Shown piece after piece: positions 9,425 through 17,912 of a stretch of 64,000 nucleotides of DNA. The notes under the pieces were generated by a model. It did no database searches. It had not been told where the DNA came from and saw only the letters and a program-made list of their open reading frames with translations. Both the position numbers and the translations under genes were made by a program. Position 1 is the stretch's first letter; every line of letters starts with the position of its first letter. The stretch comes from Heyndrickxia sporothermodurans (lineage in GTDB: Bacteria; Bacillota; Bacilli; Bacillales; Bacillaceae_C), in assembly GCA_016756695.1 (NCBI GenBank), contig CP066701.1, positions 2,384,001-2,448,000 on the forward strand, read 5' to 3'.

Positions 9425-9691
9425 ATGCTTTTTATGTACAAAATATACAATAACTTGATTGAAATTATTGAATCTAACAAAAAATTTATACATTTCCATA
9501 TTAAAAATACTGATCAATTTTATAATATCGAAGTGGGGAAAGAAATATTAAATGAACCAAAGATTCTCTTTGATTTTGAAATTCGTGACCAGTTATTATT
9601 TGAACAAAAAATTGATGATAACCATTCTGTATATATTCGGATTAACCCCCGAATTTTGGACAGTATTTCTCTTAATCTCACTTTATCTTAA
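9425..9691 (+). CDS. Hypothetical protein, 88 aa, possibly truncated
   Basis: Unrecognised, AT-rich and rich in Ile and Asn, like the glycerophosphotransferase-like gene that follows the IS3 copy. A GAGGTGA ribosome site precedes the ATG at 9425 closely; the ATG three codons on is an alternative. The last codons run into a fragment of an IS6-type transposase on the opposite strand, so the native C-terminus was probably lost by insertion. It may be the remaining N-terminus of a larger surface-polymer gene. No function can be assigned. Confidence 0.4.
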   Translation: MLFMYKIYNNLIEIIESNKKFIHFHIKNTDQFYNIEVGKEILNEPKILFDFEIRDQLLFEQKIDDNHSVYIRINPRILDSISLNLTLS

Positions 9692-9775
9692 AATTACATT
9701 CTTTTTCGTTTCCTTTTGTCCTTTTGAGATCATAGCCATTGCTTCCATTCCTTCAAGGGTAAAGGCTTCGCCCGA
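9683..9775 (-). pseudogene. C-terminal fragment resembling an IS6-family transposase
   Basis: The minus strand reads SGEAFTLEGMEAMAMISKGQ and ten further residues to a stop. The TLEGMEAMxMIxKGQ pattern is what I remember from the end of IS6-family transposases. Only about 30 codons remain, with a stop directly upstream. The assignment rests on this one short pattern. Confidence 0.35.
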
Positions 9776-9822
9776 CTATCGTCGCCCTTGATTCCATTCC
9801 AGAAATGGCTGAAATAATTTTT

Positions 9823-11141
9823 GGGACAAAAGGAAGAAAAAATGGAAGGGGCGATTAAACCCGTACCTCTTTGATTTTCACGTTTTCACATTGTTGCTGT
9901 TCATAAAACTCATTTGGCGATAAGTCTAAAATACTAGAATGCATGCGTCTTTCGTTATAAAACACCATAAACTCTGCGACTGATTCATAGGCTTGTGCAT
10001 ACGTTTCAAATTGCCATCTTGATAAACAATCATCTTCAAAAATTCTATGAAAAGACTCAATGTGAGCATTCATATTTGGCGTTTTTGGTGGAATTCTTTC
10101 ATGTTCTAGTGTATATTTTTCACAAAATTCTTCAAAGGTATGGGAGATAAACTGTGGCCCATTGTCTGTGCGAATCACAGGTTTTTCCCTTTCATTTATC
10201 TGCTGGCGCTTGAATAATGCCCGCAAAAGAGTTTGTTTTAGGTCTTTTGCTGTGCAGCTTAATCCCATATAGTATTCGACAATACTACGATCATACACAT
10301 CGATGATGGACAATACAAAGAAGAATCGGTCTTCACCTTCGATGTAGCCATATTTAATGTCAATTTCCCATAATTTGTTCGAACTTTTAATCGTCCGATT
10401 TCGTGCTAGTTTTCTAGGGTATGAGACTTTCTTTTGCCGTTGCGGGCGTAAAATATCAAGTTCTTTGCACAACCGGTAAACTTTTTTCTTGTTAATGATA
10501 AGATGGTATTTTCGACGAAGTAATTTTGTTAATTTACGATAGCCATAGTTGAAGCCATCGCCTGCAATTTCTTCAAGTAGGTATTCTTTGATTTGTTCAT
10601 CAGATACCTTTTGGCCGTCCTCTTTGATGGAATAACCGGGTGCTGGCCGTCCCTCACTTACTTTCTTCTCTTCCACACGATAGTTCTTTTGATAATAGTA
10701 TGTGGATCGAGAAATACCAATGATTTTCAGCACTTTTTTGATCGGGTAGCCTTTTTGAATCCAACGATCGGCTACTTCAAGTTTTTCAGCAAGTGAGGGT
10801 TTTTCTTTTTTTATAAGATCTCGTAGAATGGCGATTTCAAGGTCTTTTTCACCTAATATTATTTTTAGCTTTTCATTTTCCTCGGATAACTCTTTAGAAT
10901 CAATATCTGGCAGCACAGTAACATCTACTTCACCGTATTTGCCATCTTTATATTCACGAATCCAACGACTTACCATGTTCGGATTCAGTTCGTATCGACG
11001 TGCTACTAACGAATTATTGCCTGTCTCAGTGGCTTCTTTTACGACTTGTAATTTGAAATCTTTTGAGTGTTTTGTTCGTTTCATTATGTCAGCCTCCTTG
11101 GTACATTAAGTAGTATAATATTTATTACTCTTACTGTCCAA
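9823..11141 (-). mobile_element. IS3-family insertion sequence, approximate limits
   Basis: The transposase gene is bounded by TGGGACAAAAGGAAG at 9822-9836 and by the inverse of TTGGACAGTAAGAGT ending near 11141, a plausible imperfect terminal inverted repeat. No convincing short target duplication is visible at these limits, so they may be off by some bases. It separates a short orphan ORF from the gene at 11173, which lacks a ribosome site. Confidence 0.45.
9855..11084 (-). CDS. IS3-family transposase, single-frame, intact
   Basis: A 409-residue DDE transposase. Residues 1-50 form an HTH_Tnp_1 domain (RTKHSKDFKLQVVKEA...NMVSRWIREY), followed by a short coiled coil (EENEKLKIILGEKDLEIAILRDL) and the HTH_21 and rve catalytic domains. 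Catalytic residues are visible as Asp242 (WEIDIKYG), Asp307 (RTDNGPQF) and Glu343 (NAHIESFHR). Unlike most IS3 elements, where two frames are joined by programmed -1 shifting, both parts are in a single frame. An AGGAGG-like site precedes the ATG. It is the only transposase in this window without a visible lesion. Confidence 0.92.
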   Translation of the reverse strand: MKRTKHSKDFKLQVVKEATETGNNSLVARRYELNPNMVSRWIREYKDGKYGEVDVTVLPDIDSKELSEENEKLKIILGEKDLEIAILRDLIKKEKPSLAEKLEVADRWIQKGYPIKKVLKIIGISRSTYYYQKNYRVEEKKVSEGRPAPGYSIKEDGQKVSDEQIKEYLLEEIAGDGFNYGYRKLTKLLRRKYHLIINKKKVYRLCKELDILRPQRQKKVSYPRKLARNRTIKSSNKLWEIDIKYGYIEGEDRFFFVLSIIDVYDRSIVEYYMGLSCTAKDLKQTLLRALFKRQQINEREKPVIRTDNGPQFISHTFEEFCEKYTLEHERIPPKTPNMNAHIESFHRIFEDDCLSRWQFETYAQAYESVAEFMVFYNERRMHSSILDLSPNEFYEQQQCENVKIKEVRV

Positions 11142-11172
11142 GTTTATTTAGGGGCTATAGAGTATTTATGCT

Positions 11173-13344
11173 TTGAGAAATAAAATTTATATAATTTTAG
11201 AAGAATTAGATACCATAAGTAATAAGAGTAAGAATGCTATTTTATTTAATATTGAAAACTTTTGCTCCGATATTATAGTTCGCCAGTTAGGTTATACTAA
11301 ATTAGAAATCCAAAATGCTAAAAATCAAGTAATATATTTATTAGATGATTTATTAACTAATGATTACAGTGAAATTGTTTTAAATCATGAAATCGACATA
11401 AAAATAGAGGAAGCGGATTCAAGATTTGTTTTATTATCTAAAATAAATTTTGGTATTTATAATTATGTTGTCACTTATGATGTTTATAAAAAGGAAATGA
11501 TATTCACTAAAATTCTTTTTAATATAATTGAAGGAAGAAATGATATTGAAATAAATATAAAAAGTAGAAATATGATCACTATTAAAAATAGATTAAGTGA
11601 TAGTGAAAAAAATATTTATTTCAATAGAATCAAAAAAAGGAAACCAAAAAAAGTATTTGATGAAATTGAAGTTGAGAAGTTTGGAGAAGTTAATATATTA
11701 ACTATCTTCGTACTGAATAAAAGACGGTATTATGTATATTTGCAAAGAAACGGAGTGTTTATAGCTAAGAGTAACGCATATAGAGTCACAAGACATAAGG
11801 CAAACTTAAAAATTTTTGGTACAAAAAACCACTTTTTTCTCTTTGGTCGCTTTGGTCACAGTGCCTATAATGCTGAAATGAAATTCGATTACTTATATGT
11901 ATTAAATACAGATCATATGATCGCAAAATTTAAAAGACCTTTTCGAAAAATAAAGCTACTAAAGTATTTTGGATATTTTAAAATTCCTATATCTAGTTTG
12001 AATAATGATGATAGAATTCATAGTAATTTATTTGTAGGAAGTAGAGATAAAATTATTCATAATCTTAAATTTAAATACTCCGACAAAAAAGTTAAAACTT
12101 ATATATTTAGGAGATATCAGGGAAATTTAGTGGTGATTAGAACAAATTTACAAGGTAATATTACCACTACAACTATTCCATTTGCAGAGGAATATACATC
12201 TAGAAGTCGAATAAAAATTCAGATAGCTAAAATTATTTCGAAATTATTCAAAAAGCAAAATTATAATGTTAATTTATATTTCGAAAAGAAAAGTAATAAG
12301 GCTGATGAATCCGGATTTCGGGTATTTGAAAAAGTAATGAGTGATGTCAAGCACACTAAATCTAAAAATTATTTTATTTTAAATAAGGATTCTTCACATT
12401 ATCAAATGATGAAGAAAAAATATGGAAAGTCTATCATAGAGAAATATAGCTTTAAACATTATTTATCCATATATAATGCAAATTATTTTATTTCAAGCGA
12501 GCTGTCCAATCACGTGTTAAATGACAGGCTGTATATAGATAGTTTGCGGAATAAAATAATGACTATTCCATTAGTGTTCTTGCAACATGGTATTATGTTT
12601 GCAAAACCAGTAGATAATCCAATGGCATTCGGATTTCATAAAGATAAGAATCTTTATAATATGTATAAATCTGTAATTAGCTCTCCTCTTGAGGCGGGAG
12701 AATTTTTTAAAATGAATTATGACGAAGAGGACTTAATATTAACAGGTTTGGCAACTTTAGATTATGCTAAATTAGCAAAAGATGCAGATAGGATAGCATT
12801 TATGCCAACATATCGTTATTGGGAAGAAAGTCTAATTTATCACAATAATATTGAAGAAACAACATACTACAAAACAATAATTAAGATAATTAAATCGTTT
12901 CAAAGCGAGGGCTTATTAAATAAATTATTAATTGTTCCACACAACAAATTCTCAGAACATATTTATGAAAATATGCCTGAGTATAGAGATATAATTTGTG
13001 ATAATCCATCGGAAGCATTGAAAATCTCAAAAATTTTTATTACAGACTATTCTTCCGCGATATATGATGCAATTTACCGTGGTGCTTATCCTATATTTTA
13101 TTGGGAAGAGAAAGATTATCTAATAAATCAATATAAAGCTATTCCTCCAGTTAATGAAGATAATGCACCTGGACCAGTTGTTTATAACGTTAATGAATTA
13201 ATTAATGCTGTACAGCACGCAATCTCAAAAAACTATTTATTAGAAGATATTTTTAAAGAAAAATACTTAAAAATAAATATCTTTAATGATAATAAAAATT
13301 CCGAAAGAATAGTTCAGTTTTTACAAAATGATGGGATTATATAA
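11173..13344 (+). CDS. CDP-glycerol glycerophosphotransferase-like protein, 5' end doubtful
   Basis: The 723-residue protein ends in a Glyphos_transf domain of the TagB/TagF type (about residues 420-715): VFLQHGIMFAKP, the phosphate-binding AFMPTYRYWEE, IVPHNKFSEHIYE, then IFITDYSSAIYDAIYRGAYPIFYWEE. Such enzymes add glycerol- or ribitol-phosphate units to teichoic acids at the membrane. The first 400 residues are strand-rich and unrecognised. The start is a TTG with no ribosome site, just after the IS3 end, and the frame is open only four codons further back; the gene may be 5'-truncated by the insertion. Very AT-rich compared with the core genes, which suggests transfer with the surface-polymer region. 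Confidence 0.75.
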   Translation: MRNKIYIILEELDTISNKSKNAILFNIENFCSDIIVRQLGYTKLEIQNAKNQVIYLLDDLLTNDYSEIVLNHEIDIKIEEADSRFVLLSKINFGIYNYVVTYDVYKKEMIFTKILFNIIEGRNDIEINIKSRNMITIKNRLSDSEKNIYFNRIKKRKPKKVFDEIEVEKFGEVNILTIFVLNKRRYYVYLQRNGVFIAKSNAYRVTRHKANLKIFGTKNHFFLFGRFGHSAYNAEMKFDYLYVLNTDHMIAKFKRPFRKIKLLKYFGYFKIPISSLNNDDRIHSNLFVGSRDKIIHNLKFKYSDKKVKTYIFRRYQGNLVVIRTNLQGNITTTTIPFAEEYTSRSRIKIQIAKIISKLFKKQNYNVNLYFEKKSNKADESGFRVFEKVMSDVKHTKSKNYFILNKDSSHYQMMKKKYGKSIIEKYSFKHYLSIYNANYFISSELSNHVLNDRLYIDSLRNKIMTIPLVFLQHGIMFAKPVDNPMAFGFHKDKNLYNMYKSVISSPLEAGEFFKMNYDEEDLILTGLATLDYAKLAKDADRIAFMPTYRYWEESLIYHNNIEETTYYKTIIKIIKSFQSEGLLNKLLIVPHNKFSEHIYENMPEYRDIICDNPSEALKISKIFITDYSSAIYDAIYRGAYPIFYWEEKDYLINQYKAIPPVNEDNAPGPVVYNVNELINAVQHAISKNYLLEDIFKEKYLKINIFNDNKNSERIVQFLQNDGII

Positions 13345-13399
13345 CAAACTTAGGATGTATCAAATATTATTTAGAATTAAGTGAAATGGGGCTTATAAA

Positions 13400-14542
13400 A
13401 TGAAAGAAAAAATAAAAGTTATGGCGATATTTGGAACTAGACCTGAAGCAATCAAAATGGCACCTGTAGTTTTAGAATTACAGAAGTACCCAGATATAAT
13501 TGAAACAATTGTTACTGTAACTGCGCAACACCGTGAAATGTTGGATCAGGTACTTTCAATTTTTAAAATAATACCTGATTACGATTTAAATATTATGAAA
13601 GATCGGCAATCACTAATTGATGTTACAACAAGGGCATTGGATGGTTTAAATAAAGTAATGAAGGAAGTTCAACCCGATTTAGTTTTAGTTCATGGAGATA
13701 CTACAACAACTTTTGTAGCAAGTTTAGCTGCTTTTTATAATCAAATTGCAGTTGGACATGTTGAGGCTGGATTAAGAACCTCAAATAAGTATTCTCCTTT
13801 TCCTGAGGAATTAAATCGTCAACTAACTGGTGTAATAGCAGATATTCATTTTGCTCCTACAAATAAGTCAAAACAAAATTTATTAAAGGAAAATAAAAAG
13901 GAAAGTTCAATTTTCGTTACGGGTAATACTGCGATTGATGCACTGAAAACAACAGTTAAAAGTAATTATACAAACGAAATACTTGATAAAATAGGTAACA
14001 ATAAAATGATATTATTAACTTCACATAGACGTGAAAATTTAGGGAAACCAATGGAGAATATTTTCAATGCAATTAAAAGATTAGTACATGATTTCAAGGA
14101 TATTAACGTTGTTTTTCCTGTACATTTAAATCCGACAGTGAGAGAATTATCACAGAAGGTTTTAGGGAATAATCCGAGAGTTCACTTAATTGAGCCTCTT
14201 GATGTCATAGATTTTCATAATTTTTCATCCAAGGCATTCTTAATAATGACCGATTCCGGTGGTGTTCAAGAAGAAGCACCGTCACTTGGCGTTCCCGTTT
14301 TAGTTCTTCGCGATACAACAGAAAGACCAGAAGGGATTCAAGCGGGTACTCTAAAATTAGTCGGTACTGATGAGGATACTATTTATAATTTAGCAAGTAA
14401 ACTTATCATTAATAAAGAAGAATATAAAAAGATGGCTAAAGCTTCAAATCCTTACGGAGATGGTCTTGCATCATCGAGAATTGTACAAGTTATCCTACAT
14501 CATTTTACAAATGAGCAGTACTTGCCAAAGGAATTTCAATAA
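13400..14542 (+). CDS. mnaA: UDP-N-acetylglucosamine 2-epimerase (non-hydrolysing)
   Basis: The 380-residue protein reversibly converts UDP-GlcNAc into UDP-ManNAc in the cytoplasm, the precursor of the teichoic acid linkage unit. It opens with VMAIFGTRPEAIKMAPVV, the family signature, and has VHGDTTTTFVASLAAF, VGHVEAGLRT, FPEELNR, LTSHRRENLG and the UDP-binding TDSGGVQEEAPSLGVPVLVLRDTTERPE. Length is typical of MnaA/WecB. It follows the glycerophosphotransferase-like gene by about 55 bases with a weak GGGGC site, so the two are likely co-transcribed, and both serve surface polymer synthesis. Confidence 0.95.
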   Translation: MKEKIKVMAIFGTRPEAIKMAPVVLELQKYPDIIETIVTVTAQHREMLDQVLSIFKIIPDYDLNIMKDRQSLIDVTTRALDGLNKVMKEVQPDLVLVHGDTTTTFVASLAAFYNQIAVGHVEAGLRTSNKYSPFPEELNRQLTGVIADIHFAPTNKSKQNLLKENKKESSIFVTGNTAIDALKTTVKSNYTNEILDKIGNNKMILLTSHRRENLGKPMENIFNAIKRLVHDFKDINVVFPVHLNPTVRELSQKVLGNNPRVHLIEPLDVIDFHNFSSKAFLIMTDSGGVQEEAPSLGVPVLVLRDTTERPEGIQAGTLKLVGTDEDTIYNLASKLIINKEEYKKMAKASNPYGDGLASSRIVQVILHHFTNEQYLPKEFQ

Positions 14543-14555
14543 TAATTTAAAAATC

Positions 14556-14601
14556 CACCTATTGTAATAAACTTTAATGTTATTTCAATAGGTGCTTTTA
14601 T
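14556..14601 (+). terminator. Terminator after mnaA
   Basis: CACCTATTG-T-AATAA and TTATT-T-CAATAGGTG form a long stem with a matched internal T pair, followed by CTTTTATTT. Confidence 0.8.
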
Positions 14602-14710
14602 TTCTACTTCATTTGAAATGCTACCTTTGAATCTAATTTCGCTACAGATTTAACTCCCTTTAATCGCTATTGATAGCGGCCGGTACCTTTGCATCAGTTG
14701 TAAATCTTAT

Positions 14711-14766
14711 CACAAAAAACTGCATCCTAATTGGTAGTCCTGTTGTCTAAGAATTAGGATGCAGTT
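14711..14766 (-). terminator. Terminator of the helveticin-like gene
   Basis: AACTGCATCCTAATT (14718-14732) and AATTAGGATGCAGTT (14752-14766) form a perfect 15-bp stem. Read on the minus strand it is followed by a T run (14713-14719), so it ends the minus-strand gene. Confidence 0.85.
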
Positions 14767-14788
14767 CATTATTACGAATGGGTTTAAT

Positions 14789-15823
14789 TTATTCTACGTA
14801 TGAATACAGTCTAAAAGGTTTTTGTTTACCTAAATCATCTAAACCGGGTTTAAGACCCATAAATATTGTTTCTTTGTTGGAATTATTCGGATCTTTTTCG
14901 ACTTTTATCCCTTCAGCTTCAAGAGTACCTACATAGCTACCTTTTATTTTTATTGTTTTCAAATGTGTAAAGTTTCCTCCATTGGTATATGAGTATTTAT
15001 ATATGGTGGGAGTTTGTCCAGCTGCTCCTCCAAAAATATAAAGAAACTTATTTCCAGAGCCGACACCTGTAATATCGAATCCTTGAAAAGAATTATTAGG
15101 TCTAGCTACGCCAGTAAAATGTGTTAATTGTAACTTGTTCAGGTCGTAAATGTTAATACTATTAGTAGAAGACGCTCGTAGTGCTTTTGTAACCTCACTT
15201 AGCTTATATACTGCGTAATAAGTATTACTAGCAGAAGTACCTATTTGGATTCGGAAACAAATTCTATCGCTTCCATCAGCAATTGCAACCGCACTTCTAT
15301 ATGCTGTTCCACTTTTTTCTGGTGCAACTTTAGCAAGATTTTTAATGGTTTTTACATTGAGTACTTCAGCGCCGGTAGCTTTCGAAGTGTTTATTTTATA
15401 TTCGATAAGCGAAATGTCAGTCGACCATCTACTTTCGTCCTTAGAATTTGCTCCGTTTCCAATCCAAATATAAGTTTTTCCATTTTCTTTAATAACTTCT
15501 AATGATTCTCCATGACCAAACCCTTTTAACTTAACATAGTCTTTGACAGTGCATTTACCATTATTAATGGTACATCTTGAAAGTAACGTAGTGTCTCTAA
15601 TCTTGGGATCATCCCCCGCAATTCTTTGTGTAAAAAAGACTTCATTGTTTTCACCATAATCAAAACTTTGAATCGCTGCATTACTTTTTTGACCCGAATA
15701 CTCAAATACCCTATCAATTGTAGTAGTAATAGTTGTGGCTGCACTTGATACTTTAGCTGAAATAAAAAAAACTAAAATACCTATAAATGACAGAACCAAC
15801 CCTTTGTAAAAAATTTTCTTCAT
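14789..15823 (-). CDS. Secreted helveticin J-like (class III bacteriocin family) protein
   Basis: The 344-residue protein starts with a clear signal peptide (MKKIFYKG, a hydrophobic core, then VSSA|A near residue 29). The mature part is a Ser/Thr-rich, strand-rich sequence with the helveticin-like marks GFGHGESLEVIK, WIGNGANSKDESRWSTDISLIEY, FQGFDITG and the late LEAEGIKV. Helveticin J of Lactobacillus is a large heat-labile bacteriocin thought to be a beta-propeller, but many Bacillus homologues have no tested activity. It stands alone with its own terminator between polymer-synthesis genes. Family call moderately sure; killing activity is not shown. Confidence 0.65.
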   Translation of the reverse strand: MKKIFYKGLVLSFIGILVFFISAKVSSAATTITTTIDRVFEYSGQKSNAAIQSFDYGENNEVFFTQRIAGDDPKIRDTTLLSRCTINNGKCTVKDYVKLKGFGHGESLEVIKENGKTYIWIGNGANSKDESRWSTDISLIEYKINTSKATGAEVLNVKTIKNLAKVAPEKSGTAYRSAVAIADGSDRICFRIQIGTSASNTYYAVYKLSEVTKALRASSTNSINIYDLNKLQLTHFTGVARPNNSFQGFDITGVGSGNKFLYIFGGAAGQTPTIYKYSYTNGGNFTHLKTIKIKGSYVGTLEAEGIKVEKDPNNSNKETIFMGLKPGLDDLGKQKPFRLYSYVE

Positions 15824-16172
15824 TCTTAGTTTCCCCCTATATTAATGAAAATTAACTTTTATATGGTAACATAAGGATACTGTTGAATTTTGTCGCAATT
15901 TGGAAAGGCGATAATGTTTTGTATTGGTCAGCATACAAAGCACCAAAAGGAATACGAAAAAAGTCTGCTGTTATAAAGTATATTTTCTTGACATAATATC
16001 ATTTCTATCGGAAAATTATTTAAATGTCTATATTAAAAAATGAGAAACAGATATGACTTTCAAACAAATTAATGTTAAAATTTTTAAATCAAGGTGCAAA
16101 ATTTGCGTACTCAATTTAATCTAAATTATTTACCGATAATGTTTTTATTTTGAACTTAGAAAGGATCAACAC
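15824..16172. other. Intergenic region between the helveticin-like gene and tagG
   Basis: About 350 AT-rich bases without a supported gene. A TTGACA at 15988-15993 with GAAAAT 17 bases later is a possible sigma-A promoter towards tagG. A short open stretch at about 15880-15996 has no ribosome site and no recognisable product. Confidence 0.4.
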
Positions 16173-17003
16173 ATGCGTTCTGTAACAACAGTCATTAAAG
16201 AACAAATTAATAGCTTTTATCTTGCAAGACGTTTGTCTGTTTATGAATTAAAAAGTGCAAATCGAAATCATTATTTAGGGATATTGTGGGAAATCATTAA
16301 TCCGATGATTCAAATATCGATTTATTGGTTTGTGTTCGGATATGGAATACTTCATAGTAATGGTGGCCGGCAAGCTGTTGAATTATATGGACATAAGATT
16401 CCTTATTTCCCATGGATGCTCTCTGGTATTGTTGTATGGTTTTTCGTAAACCAATCGATTACTCAAGGATCGAAGTCTATTTATAGTCGAATTAGGATGA
16501 TTTCGAAAATGAGCTTCCCGATGAGTGTTATACCTACTTATGTGATATTTGCAAAACTGTATCAGCATTTAATGCTGCTTGCGGTTGTTCTTGTGATTTT
16601 TCAATTTCTCGGTTACCCAATTAATATTCATTATTTGCAATTGCCATATTTTATTATTGCAACGGTGATCTTTTTAATAACTTTGTCATTAATAACTTCA
16701 ACATTAACAACCATTGTACGAGACTTTCAGATGTTGATTACATCTCTTGTACGGATTTTAATTTATTTATCGCCAATTCTATGGCCGCCTTATAACATGG
16801 ATAGTAGGATTGTTGCGATTATGAAACTTAATCCATTATTCTATCTCATCGAAGGATACCGTGCATCAATCTTAGGATTATCCTGGTATCCCGTTGAGCA
16901 TTGGGAATACTCCCTATATTTTTGGGGTATAATTCTTGTATTATTATTTTTCGGATCGATTCTGCATGTTAAATTTAGAGACCGTTTTGTAGATTTCTTA
17001 TAA
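16173..17003 (+). CDS. tagG: Teichoic acid ABC exporter, permease
   Basis: A 276-residue ABC-2-type membrane protein with an amphipathic start and six hydrophobic segments. The pattern NHYLGILWEIINPMIQISIYWFVFG, then PYFPWMLSGIVVWFF, and the late YLSPILWPPYNM...LNPLFYLIEGYR is characteristic of TagG. With TagH it moves lipid-linked wall teichoic acid across the membrane. An AGAAAGGA site precedes the ATG. tagH follows after 50 bases, so they form an operon. Length matches the family. Confidence 0.93.
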   Translation: MRSVTTVIKEQINSFYLARRLSVYELKSANRNHYLGILWEIINPMIQISIYWFVFGYGILHSNGGRQAVELYGHKIPYFPWMLSGIVVWFFVNQSITQGSKSIYSRIRMISKMSFPMSVIPTYVIFAKLYQHLMLLAVVLVIFQFLGYPINIHYLQLPYFIIATVIFLITLSLITSTLTTIVRDFQMLITSLVRILIYLSPILWPPYNMDSRIVAIMKLNPLFYLIEGYRASILGLSWYPVEHWEYSLYFWGIILVLLFFGSILHVKFRDRFVDFL

Positions 17004-17053
17004 CTTCTATCTTTAATTAAGAAAGAACTTACTAAACGTAATGGAGAGAAATT

Positions 17054-17860
17054 ATGAGTCATTCAGTTATTTTTGAAAAAGTAACGAAGAAATATAAAAT
17101 GTATAATAAGAACTCAGAAAAATTATTAGATATTATTTTTCCCGATGGCTACGGTGAAGATTTCTTTGCTTTGCAAAACATTAATTTTACAGCAGATCAT
17201 GGGGACGTAATAGGTGTTATTGGGGTAAATGGCGCCGGAAAGTCGACCTTGTCGAATTTAATTACGGGTGTTATTCCTCCGACTTCCGGAACGATTGAAA
17301 TTAAAGGGCAAGCATCGTTAATCGCCATTAATTCGGGATTGAACAATGAATTAACAGGTAGAGAAAACATTGAATTGAAGTGTTTAATGCTTGGTTTTAA
17401 TAAAAAAGAAATTCGGGAGTTAATGCCGGAAATTATTGAGTTTGCGGATATCGGGAATTTTATTGATCAGCCGGTGAAAAAGTATTCAAGCGGAATGAAG
17501 TCTCGTTTAGGGTTTGCCATATCGGTCAATATTGATCCGGATATTTTAGTTATTGACGAAGCTTTATCGGTTGGGGATCAAACATTTACTGATAAGTGTT
17601 TGGACAAAATGAATGAGTTCAAAGAAAAAGGGAAAACAATCTTTTTTATCAGCCATTCAATTGGTCAAGTCAAAAAGTTTTGTCAAAAAGCGCTATGGCT
17701 TGAAGCTGGTGAGGTAAAAGAGTATGGAACGATTAAGGAAATTATTCCGCAGTATGAAAAATTCCTCAAAGAATTCAAAGCAATGTCCAAAGAGGAACAA
17801 CGTAACTTTAAACAAATGGTCCTCGAAAAACGAAGCAAACTAAAGGAATATAGTTCATAA
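17054..17860 (+). CDS. tagH: Teichoic acid ABC exporter, ATP-binding protein
   Basis: A 268-residue ABC ATPase: Walker A GVNGAGKST (about 58-66), signature SSGMKSRLGF, Walker B ILVIDEALSVGD and the switch His in FFISHSIGQVKKFC. SLIAINSGLNNELTGRENIELK is typical of polysaccharide/teichoic acid exporters. The B. subtilis TagH is about twice as long with a C-terminal extension; this copy is the short single-domain form seen in other Firmicutes. It ends in a charged helix. Works with the TagG directly upstream. Confidence 0.93.
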   Translation: MSHSVIFEKVTKKYKMYNKNSEKLLDIIFPDGYGEDFFALQNINFTADHGDVIGVIGVNGAGKSTLSNLITGVIPPTSGTIEIKGQASLIAINSGLNNELTGRENIELKCLMLGFNKKEIRELMPEIIEFADIGNFIDQPVKKYSSGMKSRLGFAISVNIDPDILVIDEALSVGDQTFTDKCLDKMNEFKEKGKTIFFISHSIGQVKKFCQKALWLEAGEVKEYGTIKEIIPQYEKFLKEFKAMSKEEQRNFKQMVLEKRSKLKEYSS

Positions 17861-17874
17861 TATTAGACCAAAAA

Positions 17875-17912
17875 GGGTTGTCTGACACTTTTCAGACAAC
17901 CCTTCTTATTTT
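17875..17912. terminator. Bidirectional terminator between tagH and the glycosyltransferase
   Basis: GGGTTGTCTGA and TCAGACAACCC form a perfect 11-bp stem with a six-base loop, followed by TTCTTATTTTT. The left arm side is preceded by A's, so it can work for both convergent genes. The minus-strand stop codon (TGA) lies inside the right arm. Confidence 0.85.

Noticed and set aside
15880-15996. Open stretch reading FWKGDNVLYWSAYKAPKGIRKK upstream of tagG
   Set aside because: Short, no ribosome site, no recognised family; left as intergenic although a gene fragment is possible.
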